A model generated the notes under the pieces. It had not been told where the DNA came from, made no database searches, and worked only from the letters and a program-made list of their open reading frames with translations. A program made the translations under genes and the position numbers. This document shows positions 7,239 to 14,185 of a DNA stretch of 64,000 nt, one piece after another. Source of the stretch: an uncultured Clostridia bacterium. GTDB lineage: Bacteria; Bacillota; Clostridia; Lachnospirales; Lachnospiraceae. The stretch lies in contig CALBNS010000040.1 of assembly GCA_937896665.1 (NCBI GenBank), positions 140,099 through 204,098 on the forward strand, read 5' to 3'. The first letter of the stretch is position 1. Every line of letters starts with the position of its first letter.

Positions 7239-8618
7239 TTAAAATACAACGTCATTTTCTTTTGCTACAGAAGCATCCAAAACAATGTGGTCATAATTGG
7301 AAAGGCCATAACTGCTTCCTGCTTCCACAATATAATACTCTTCATTTTCGCATAATATCTTAATCTGTTTGAAAACTACATATCCTTTATTGATGTTATA
7401 TGCCCCCTTCAGGCTTCTTGTTTCCGACAAAGGATAAGTTTCTGACGAATCCGGTTTTAGAAGTATATCTCCTTCGTCAAATGCATTAGGGTCAAGATAT
7501 GCCATCTCATTACCCTGATAATAAATATCAATTGCTAAAAACTCTGTAATCTTCTCTCCTTTTTTGTTGACGCTCTGTCTTAACACTCCATCCTTTTTCG
7601 TGTTTCCACCTTGTGTAATATAAGACAATGGCACTATAAAAAAGTCTTTCTCTGTTACGGCTGATTTAGGTATCTTTAATCCGGTTTCATCCTCCAATAT
7701 CAATTCGATATCAAGAAAACGGTCACCTACGTAGCGAATACAGTCATCAAAAGATAAATATGCAAGATAATGACCATTTACTGTTTTAATTTCTAAATCT
7801 GCCCACATAGACTGATCGTCTTTATCAAAATGCACTTTCACATATTTACGTTCCTTTAACTGTTCGTTGATGTCGGAGTCAATCTCAATAATTACAGTCC
7901 ATTTCTCTCCTGTGAGCAATTTATAAACAGGCGTACCAGATTGAATCTTTGTATTGTTCAAAATTTCCGGTTCTGAGTAATTTGCTTTCGACAAATGCTC
8001 GGCAGTAACCTGATCTATGGTCAAATCTTCCATTCCATCAACGTTCCAGACAACTACACCATCCTCTTGTGAAGAAAAACTATTATAATTATATGTATTG
8101 CTCGCCAAAAGCCCTTCTATCTGTTCCTGATAATTTCCATTTGAAAGGACTCTAAGCGAATATACAATTTCATTTTTAAAAACATAGGTGTCTGCATACG
8201 CGTTTTCCTGAAAGCTTTCGTTAAATGCATGCATTTTTGTCAACAGCATACGTTGCTGTTCTTTTGTCAAGGAAGTATCAGCAGAAGATTCCGCAGGCAT
8301 CTCTAATTCTCGGTCAGACAATGCATATATTTTTGAACCAACACGGACCTTACTTTTATCGTTTGCAAAATAGTTGATATAACCTTCGCCTTCTGAATAA
8401 ACAACCATCTCATCACGGATCACAAGACCTGTGTATGCTGTGTCATTTAAAATAGAGCCTTCTCTGACTTCATATATAGTAATATGTGGTGTCGTAAGGT
8501 ACATCACAATTGTTGCAATTAAATATATAAATATAATGCCAAAAATAACAAGTCCGATATTGAGATGTTTTCTTTGTTTATATTGTAAGATATTCGAATC
8601 TTCTTTTTGTGGTTTCAA
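7239..8618 (-). CDS. HlyD-like membrane-anchored protein of unknown role
   Basis: A 459-residue protein with a charged cytoplasmic N-terminus, one membrane helix at about residues 20-43 and a large external part. The segment just after the helix (YEVREGSILNDTAYTGLVIRDE, then a biotinyl/lipoyl-like strand pattern around 'GYINYFANDKSKVRVGSKIYALSD') resembles HlyD-type adaptors. A beta-rich C-terminal region follows. No ABC or RND partner is encoded nearby. The start codon is TTG, 8 bases after AGGAGG; no ATG fits. It stands between a radical SAM gene and yggS-sepF, so a role in the envelope or at the division site is plausible but only inferred. Confidence 0.6.
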   Translation of the reverse strand: MKPQKEDSNILQYKQRKHLNIGLVIFGIIFIYLIATIVMYLTTPHITIYEVREGSILNDTAYTGLVIRDEMVVYSEGEGYINYFANDKSKVRVGSKIYALSDRELEMPAESSADTSLTKEQQRMLLTKMHAFNESFQENAYADTYVFKNEIVYSLRVLSNGNYQEQIEGLLASNTYNYNSFSSQEDGVVVWNVDGMEDLTIDQVTAEHLSKANYSEPEILNNTKIQSGTPVYKLLTGEKWTVIIEIDSDINEQLKERKYVKVHFDKDDQSMWADLEIKTVNGHYLAYLSFDDCIRYVGDRFLDIELILEDETGLKIPKSAVTEKDFFIVPLSYITQGGNTKKDGVLRQSVNKKGEKITEFLAIDIYYQGNEMAYLDPNAFDEGDILLKPDSSETYPLSETRSLKGAYNINKGYVVFKQIKILCENEEYYIVEAGSSYGLSNYDHIVLDASVAKENDVVF

Positions 8619-8630
8619 TGACTCTGCCTC

Positions 8631-9581
8631 CTATATTAATTTATCTAACGCACTCCCATTTAAGTAATTAAAACACTTTCCTTGATAAGATTGTCTAGCT
8701 TTCATCTCCACAATAACCTCGTCTTGAAGTTTCCACCAACTGGTATTCCAGTTGGAAAAAACTGAATTAGATTTAGGCACACGGCTAAAAAGGCGCTCAA
8801 CCACAATTTTCGGTGATAAATGTTCTAAAAACAAAATGAGTCTTTCTATATACTCCTGTTTAGTACATACAGTAATTGTACCACTTTCATACTCATGAGA
8901 CAATGTGGTGTTTCTTGCAATGTACAATGAATGTATTTTTACAATATCAATCTTCAGTGCTGATAAAATTTTTGCTGTTTCTAAGGCATCTCTTGCTGTA
9001 TCTTGTGGTAAATTTAATATAACATGAGTGCAAATACTGAAATTGTACGCTTTTATTTGCATCACAGCATCTATATATTCAGCCAGGCCATGACCACGGC
9101 TGATAGCATCCAACGTGTGGTAATTCACAGTCTGAAGTCCTAGTTCAAGATTAATGTCTACATGATATTTTTTATGAATTTCATTTAAAATATCTAGATA
9201 ATCTCTACGGATGCAGTCCGGTCTGGTTGAAATCGATATTTCAATAATATTTTCTTCTTCTGCTGCTTCAGTAAGATACTCACGGAACCGGTCAAGAGGC
9301 ATAAACGTATTCGTATAATTCTGAAAATATGCAATGAATTTCTGAGCTTTATATTTACTTTGAATGTGTTCCTTTGTAAATCGTATCTGTTCTTTTACAG
9401 AATGATGTGAAGACATTGCTTCAAAACCGGTTCCTATTTCTGCACAGAAACTGCAGCCATTACCATTCAATCTGTTAGGGCAGGTAATTGGAAGATTGAT
9501 AGGCAATTTATATACTTTCTCACCATATTTATCTTTTAAATAATCAGAATATTTTTTGTATAATGTTTTTTCTTCCTGCAT
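8631..9581 (-). CDS. TIGR01212-family radical SAM protein (YtqA-like)
   Basis: A 316-residue radical SAM protein. The cluster-binding motif is CPNRLNGNGCSFC (widely spaced first Cys), typical of the TIGR01212/YtqA family related to the Elp3 fold. Other conserved blocks are YFQNYTNTF, STRPDC and ELGLQTVN. The family is widespread in Firmicutes; its substrate was long unknown, and an RNA modification is the usual proposal. The start ATG follows AAAAGGAAATAATTGC. It heads the cluster that runs through the HlyD-like gene, yggS, sepF, ylmH, lspA and rluD. Confidence 0.85.
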   Translation of the reverse strand: MQEEKTLYKKYSDYLKDKYGEKVYKLPINLPITCPNRLNGNGCSFCAEIGTGFEAMSSHHSVKEQIRFTKEHIQSKYKAQKFIAYFQNYTNTFMPLDRFREYLTEAAEEENIIEISISTRPDCIRRDYLDILNEIHKKYHVDINLELGLQTVNYHTLDAISRGHGLAEYIDAVMQIKAYNFSICTHVILNLPQDTARDALETAKILSALKIDIVKIHSLYIARNTTLSHEYESGTITVCTKQEYIERLILFLEHLSPKIVVERLFSRVPKSNSVFSNWNTSWWKLQDEVIVEMKARQSYQGKCFNYLNGSALDKLI

Positions 9582-9665
9582 GCAATTATTTCCTTTTTGG
9601 TTGTATAATATTTGTTGTATATGTCCAAACTAGTAGATAGATATCAATAAAAGGAGGAGATATAC

Positions 9666-9866
9666 ATGAAATGGTGTGACAATATTAGTTTAACACTAGT
9701 CATTATCGGTGCAATCAATTGGTTATTAATTGGTATTTTCCGTTTTGATTTGGTAGCATTTCTCTTCGGAGATTTAAGCTGGCTCTCTCGAATTATTTAT
9801 ACGATTGTAGGTTTATGCGGTTTGTACTTAATCAGTTTGTACGGTCGCATTAGCAATACGGATTAG
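9666..9866 (+). CDS. DUF378 small membrane protein
   Basis: A 66-residue two-helix membrane protein. The first helix holds the DUF378 core ITLVIIGAINWLLIG-like pattern (here SLTLVIIGAINWLLIG); the second is around IIYTIVGLCGLYLIS. Function unknown. The ribosome binding site is strong (AAGGAGGAGATATAC), and a bidirectional terminator follows directly, so it is a monocistronic gene. It lies alone on the plus strand between two long minus-strand units. The upstream 80 bases contain several possible overlapping -10 elements and I could not choose one. Confidence 0.85.
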   Translation: MKWCDNISLTLVIIGAINWLLIGIFRFDLVAFLFGDLSWLSRIIYTIVGLCGLYLISLYGRISNTD

Positions 9867-9881
9867 TATCTTTTATAGCAG

Positions 9882-9916
9882 AAAAAGGGGGTTCCTTCAG
9901 AGAATTCCCCTTTTTT
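9882..9916. terminator. Bidirectional terminator between DUF378 and the carboxypeptidase gene
   Basis: AAAAAGGGG and CCCCTTTTTT pair around an inner TTC/GAA stem. Because the stem is flanked by A-run and T-run, it can terminate both the DUF378 transcript and the convergent shape operon. Confidence 0.85.
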
Positions 9917-9973
9917 ATGTAGTCTGATATCCAAGTAAAGAGCTGTAGTTCTCGTTCTCTGTAACAAAGCTTT

Positions 9974-10945
9974 TTATAAGTCCGGTATCGCAGCGATCAG
10001 CTTTGTCATATTTTCATACAATACAGATTTTGATTCGGCTCCCATAATGATAGAAATAAATCCTTTCGAAGCAGAATTTTCGGAATAGAGTACGAGACAC
10101 GCACCTGCTTCATCTGTTGTTCCTGTCTTTCCGCCGATTACAGTCACACCTTTCGGTACCTCTACACTTCCATTAACCAGTTGGTTCGACTGTTGCCATT
10201 TCATTGTCTTTTCACTCCCATCTGCTGTAGTTACCTTCGCTGTATGGGAAGCTGAAGAGACGATTTCTTTAAATATGTCATTTTGAATACATTGATTAAT
10301 AATCAGATATAAATCATAGGCGGTTGTATAATGATTTGGAGCCGGATATCCATGTGGATTCACAAAATTAGTATTCGTTGCGCCCAAATTTCGTGCCTCT
10401 TTATTCATCAACTGTACAAATGCATCTACATCCCCTGAGATATACTCTGCTACTGCTACCGCACTGTCATTTCCAGATGGTAACATCAGGCTATACAATA
10501 AATCTTCGAATGTAAGCTGGTCTCCTGTGGAAAACCCTGCAACTGATGAATCAGATGGAACTGATGTTGCAGTACTGCTAATCGTTACCGTATCCGTTAA
10601 ATTTCCATATTTTAAAGCTGTATACAGGGTTAATAGTTTTGTAGTGCTGGCCGGTTCTAGTCGTTTATGAATATGATCAGCATAACATACTTCCTTTTCT
10701 TCCATATCAAAAAGTGCGGCTGCATGAAACGATTCTTGAGGCTTAAATGTGTCTAATTGTATTTCTTCATTAGACACACACAAAGCATCAGCATAGAAAT
10801 CCATGCATTCCAATGAATGCTGATATGCGTCTGATTCATATGCTGTCACCGGTAATGATTCTTGCTTCTTACAACCAGTAAAGGCAAATAGCATAACAAG
10901 CAACAGCACAAGTAATCGTCTAAATTTTTTATCTATACATTTCAC
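9974..10945 (-). CDS. D-alanyl-D-alanine carboxypeptidase, predicted lipoprotein (peptidase S11)
   Basis: A 323-residue penicillin-binding carboxypeptidase. A lipoprotein signal peptide ends in the lipobox F-T-G-C with the lipidated Cys at residue 25. All three serine-transferase motifs are present: S100-TT-K103, S157-G-N159 and KTG in 'GGKTGTTDEAG'. It would trim the terminal D-Ala from peptidoglycan stem peptides at the outer face of the membrane. Most DacA enzymes use a C-terminal amphipathic anchor, so lipid anchoring here replaces that. The start is GTG, inside the end of mgsA, with only a weak upstream site, which suggests translational coupling. It closes the shape operon. Confidence 0.88.
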   Translation of the reverse strand: MKCIDKKFRRLLVLLLVMLFAFTGCKKQESLPVTAYESDAYQHSLECMDFYADALCVSNEEIQLDTFKPQESFHAAALFDMEEKEVCYADHIHKRLEPASTTKLLTLYTALKYGNLTDTVTISSTATSVPSDSSVAGFSTGDQLTFEDLLYSLMLPSGNDSAVAVAEYISGDVDAFVQLMNKEARNLGATNTNFVNPHGYPAPNHYTTAYDLYLIINQCIQNDIFKEIVSSASHTAKVTTADGSEKTMKWQQSNQLVNGSVEVPKGVTVIGGKTGTTDEAGACLVLYSENSASKGFISIIMGAESKSVLYENMTKLIAAIPDL

Positions 10946-11324
10946 GCCACTCTAAATCTCCTCTGTCAATTGCAAGTACTAATATTTCGGCTGTCGCAAG
11001 ATTGGTCGCACATGGGATATTATATGAATCACATAAGCGGACTACATCATTTACATTTGGTTCATATGGCTTTGGTGCCATTGGGTCACGTAAAAAAATT
11101 AAAGCATCAATATCATTCTGGGCGATCTGGCTTCCAAGCTGATGCATGCCTCCAAGAGGACCTGCCAAATATTTATGAACAGACAGATTCGTCACTTCTT
11201 CTATGAGTCGACCTGTAGTTCCTGTAGCGTATAAATTATGTTTGCATAAAATACCCTTGTATGCAATACAAAAATTCTGCATCAACGTTTTCTTTGATTC
11301 ATGTGCTATTAGTCCTATATTCAT
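10929..11324 (-). CDS. mgsA: Methylglyoxal synthase
   Basis: A 131-residue protein with the full methylglyoxal synthase fold. Markers are LIAHESKK, ATGTTGRLI (phosphate site), GPLGGMHQLGSQI, FLRDPM (catalytic Asp region), and PCATNLATAE. It converts dihydroxyacetone phosphate to methylglyoxal, a bypass of lower glycolysis that relieves sugar-phosphate stress. Its place right after rodA in a cell-wall operon recurs in Clostridia, but no functional link is evident. The ATG is 8 bases after AAGGAG; an in-frame GTG nine bases earlier overlaps that site. Confidence 0.95.
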   Translation of the reverse strand: MNIGLIAHESKKTLMQNFCIAYKGILCKHNLYATGTTGRLIEEVTNLSVHKYLAGPLGGMHQLGSQIAQNDIDALIFLRDPMAPKPYEPNVNDVVRLCDSYNIPCATNLATAEILVLAIDRGDLEWREMYR

Positions 11325-11339
11325 CCTAACCACTCCTTG

Positions 11340-12452
11340 TTAATATTTTTTTGGTTGCAGACCTACGTTTAAAACAAATCCAATCCCGGCATAGAAACAA
11401 ACTATTGAGGTCAGACCTGCACTTACAAATGGAAGTGAAAGCCCTGTATTCGGAAGAATTCCTGTTGCAACGCCAATATTAATAAAACTTTGGATCCCTA
11501 TTAGGGATGCTACACCTCCACAAATAATTTGTCCTGCAAGATTTTGGGCTTTCAAACCAATCACAATACATTGTATTATTATTAATAATATCAAAATAAT
11601 GACGATACAACAACCCACAAATCCTAATTCTTCTCCGATAATTGCAAAAATAAAATCCGTTTCTGATTCTAATAAAAAATTTCCATTCTTGACGGAGGTG
11701 GTTGTATTGTTGTTCAATCCTTTTCCATGCAACTGGCCGGAACCTATTGCCATAATGGAATTACTCTGTTGATAGGCTGTATCATCCGCATATTTTTCCG
11801 GCTCCAGCCATGCAAGAATACGTTTCTGCTGATATGGCTTTAAAAACGGCTGGTTTGGCATGACTGCAACGCTTAAAAAGATAATAACAGTTGGGATTGC
11901 GATCGCAAATGCAGTTCCAATAAATTTGTAGCTCAGTCCTCCAAGATACATCAACACACAGAAAAGTGCTGCAATACACAATGTATTGGAAAGATTCGGT
12001 TGTGTTACAATCAAATATAAAGAAGGAAAAATTAAAAGCACGCATTTTAAAATTGTTTTTGGCTCCTTGATTTTTTCCTCATGATTCATTAAGAATTTCG
12101 CAAAAAATAAAATTGTAATCAGTTTTGTCAAATCCGATGGCTGCAGAGTTGTGAACTTTAAATCAATCCAGCGTTGAGCACCATTATAATTTTCACCAAA
12201 AAATTTAACATACAACAGCAATGCAATATTAACACCATACATCACCCAATACAAATTTAACAGCCAATCATAGCTTATGAGAGAAAACGTAAACATAACA
12301 ATACATCCTAATACTACTCCCAGAATCTGCTTTGATTGTGCAGATGGCAATGCACTTCCAACAGCCATAATACCGATGGTCGAAAGAGCAATTACTAATA
12401 AAACAAGTATAAAGTTAAAATTTTTCAAATGATACTTTTCTAAAAATTTCAC
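11340..12452 (-). CDS. rodA: RodA peptidoglycan glycosyltransferase (SEDS family)
   Basis: A 370-residue SEDS protein with about ten membrane helices. Family motifs include GAQRWIDL and LQPSDLTKL, the residues around 'KPYQQKRILAWLEPE', and ESETDFIFAIIGEELGF in the long external loop that holds the catalytic Asp of SEDS proteins. RodA polymerises glycan strands and pairs with class B PBP2, which is encoded in the same operon. The start codon is GTG, 7 bases after AGGAG. Context, rather than sequence alone, favours RodA over FtsW or SpoVE. Confidence 0.92.
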   Translation of the reverse strand: MKFLEKYHLKNFNFILVLLVIALSTIGIMAVGSALPSAQSKQILGVVLGCIVMFTFSLISYDWLLNLYWVMYGVNIALLLYVKFFGENYNGAQRWIDLKFTTLQPSDLTKLITILFFAKFLMNHEEKIKEPKTILKCVLLIFPSLYLIVTQPNLSNTLCIAALFCVLMYLGGLSYKFIGTAFAIAIPTVIIFLSVAVMPNQPFLKPYQQKRILAWLEPEKYADDTAYQQSNSIMAIGSGQLHGKGLNNNTTTSVKNGNFLLESETDFIFAIIGEELGFVGCCIVIILILLIIIQCIVIGLKAQNLAGQIICGGVASLIGIQSFINIGVATGILPNTGLSLPFVSAGLTSIVCFYAGIGFVLNVGLQPKKY

Positions 12453-12471
12453 GAGTTTTCTCCTGTGCGTT

Positions 12472-12690
12472 TTATGTAAGTTTTATATAAATTTTGGAAC
12501 GTGTAATCTGAACATCAAATGCCTCCTGATTCACTTCCATATATTTTGAAATTGTTTGATACAACTCAAATCGTATTTTTTCTAATGCATCTGGTGTACA
12601 ATTCATGCGGTCTGAAACAAGCAATGCTTTCAGTCTGTCTTTTGCAATGAGGACAGAAGGAGTTATTTTTTTTGTTCCAAATACGCCCAT
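12472..12690 (-). CDS. minE: Cell division topological specificity factor MinE
   Basis: A 72-residue MinE, shorter than the 88 residues of E. coli MinE, mostly at the C-terminus. The MinD-contact helix KDRLKALLVSDR is clear, followed by the dimerisation strands (VQITRSKIYIKL). MinE stimulates MinD ATPase and drives pole-to-pole oscillation. Having MinE rather than DivIVA/MinJ for site selection is typical of Clostridia. The ATG is 8 bases after AGGAGG; the longer frame begins at a GTG inside that site. Confidence 0.92.
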   Translation of the reverse strand: MGVFGTKKITPSVLIAKDRLKALLVSDRMNCTPDALEKIRFELYQTISKYMEVNQEAFDVQITRSKIYIKLT

Positions 12691-12702
12691 GTCTAACACC
12701 TC

Positions 12703-13494
12703 CTAATGCTTTTTGAAAATACCGGATAGTTTTGAAAAAAGTCCTGTCGGATTGTTCAGATTTAAAAATGTTACTTCTTCTCCAGTAATACGCCTGCATA
12801 TATTAGCATATGCTTTTCCGGCCGCTGACTCCATTCCGATAACCGGCTCACCCTGATTCGTTCCAATGACTACATGTTCATCATCTGGGATAATACCAAT
12901 CAAATTGATATATAAAATTTCTGTTACATCCTCAACAGACATCATATCTCCCCGTTTAATCATATCCATACGGATTCGATTGATAATCAAATCCTTTTGT
13001 TTAATCTGGTTTTTGTCCAACAATCCTATGATACGGTCTGCATCTCGTATCGCAGAAACTTCCGGCGTAGTTACGATAATTGCACGGTCTGCACCAGATA
13101 TGGCATTTTGAAATCCCTGTTCAATTCCGGCCGGGCAATCTAAAAGAACAAAGTCAAATTCCTCTTTTAATTCCTCTGTCAGCTTCTTCATTTGTTCCGG
13201 CGAAATAGCTGATTTATCTTTTGTTTGCGCCGATGGAAGCAAATACAGATTATCACATCGCTTATCTTTGATTAGTGCCTGTTTGATACGACAATTACCT
13301 TCAATTACATCAACAAGATTGTAAACAATGCGATTTTCCAGACCAAGCACTACATCCAGATTTCGTAAGCCCAAATCTGTATCAATTACTACTACTTTCT
13401 TTCCTAATCTGGAAAGACCTAACCCTAGGTTCGCCGTGGTTGTCGTTTTCCCAACACCACCTTTTCCAGATGTAATTACAATAACTTCACCCAT
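12703..13494 (-). CDS. minD: Septum site-determining ATPase MinD
   Basis: A 263-residue ParA/MinD ATPase. The deviant Walker A is SGKGGVGKTTTTANLG at residues 8-23. The switch region has DTDLGLRNLD, and Walker B lies in FVLLDCPAGIE. The C-terminal stretch GLFSKLSGIFKKH is the membrane-targeting amphipathic helix. MinD recruits MinC to block FtsZ assembly and is released by MinE. The ribosome binding site is AGGAGG at normal spacing. It lies between minC and minE. Confidence 0.97.
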   Translation of the reverse strand: MGEVIVITSGKGGVGKTTTTANLGLGLSRLGKKVVVIDTDLGLRNLDVVLGLENRIVYNLVDVIEGNCRIKQALIKDKRCDNLYLLPSAQTKDKSAISPEQMKKLTEELKEEFDFVLLDCPAGIEQGFQNAISGADRAIIVTTPEVSAIRDADRIIGLLDKNQIKQKDLIINRIRMDMIKRGDMMSVEDVTEILYINLIGIIPDDEHVVIGTNQGEPVIGMESAAGKAYANICRRITGEEVTFLNLNNPTGLFSKLSGIFKKH

Positions 13495-13519
13495 TTTTCA
13501 AATCCTCCTATCACTGTTC

Positions 13520-14167
13520 TTATTGACTTATTGGGGCAATATATATTTTTTTATCTTCCAAAATCGCAATTTCTGGATTCATGAATGATATACTATCTTT
13601 TGGCCTTTGATACAAGTGTCTGGATGCAACATTTGCTATTTTAAGCTGATTTGTAGCTAAACACAAAGCAGCAATAAAAGCTTTACGGTTCCCAGAAACC
13701 CCAGCGTGAAGAGTTCCCTGTGCACTGCCAAGAACAATAATATTGCCTTTTGATACAACAGTTGCCCCCACTTCCACATTACCTACAATCGTAATATTTC
13801 TCTCGGATTCTAAAACTTGTCTTCTTCGTAAAGTACCTTTGTAAAACAAACCATCTTTTTCTGACAATTCATCTAACCGGTTCGTTACTACATTTTCACA
13901 GTGTGTTTCTCTTGTCTCATCATCATCTATAATGCAGACAATTTGAATATGGGCCGTTTTTGAAATTAAATTTACAATTTCCCATTCTTCCTCTTTGGTG
14001 AGATGTCGGCCTTTAAATGTAACAGTCATTTTGGCGCCACTAAAAAATTTAGAGGCATCAAAAAACTTCTCTTTTATCTCGGAGAGCAATTCCGGATATG
14101 AAATACTGCTGTCCAGATAAAGTAAAAGACCGTACTTGTTGCTTTTAATTACAACATGATTTTCCAC
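13520..14167 (-). CDS. minC: Septum site-determining protein MinC
   Basis: A 215-residue MinC. The N-terminal FtsZ-inhibiting domain is degenerate, as usual. The C-terminal right-handed beta-helix is clear: TLRRRQVLESERNITIVGNVEVGATVVSKGNIIVLG-like repeats, then GTLHAGVSG and FIAALCLATNQLKIA. MinC dimers bound to MinD destabilise FtsZ polymers. The chosen GTG (VENHVV) is 5 bases after AGGTGA; the longer frame starts at another GTG that is part of that site. It follows the PBP2 gene, so division-site and elongation genes share one transcript. Confidence 0.9.
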   Translation of the reverse strand: MENHVVIKSNKYGLLLYLDSSISYPELLSEIKEKFFDASKFFSGAKMTVTFKGRHLTKEEEWEIVNLISKTAHIQIVCIIDDDETRETHCENVVTNRLDELSEKDGLFYKGTLRRRQVLESERNITIVGNVEVGATVVSKGNIIVLGSAQGTLHAGVSGNRKAFIAALCLATNQLKIANVASRHLYQRPKDSISFMNPEIAILEDKKIYIAPISQ

Positions 14168-14185
14168 ATCTTTCACCTACTTTTT

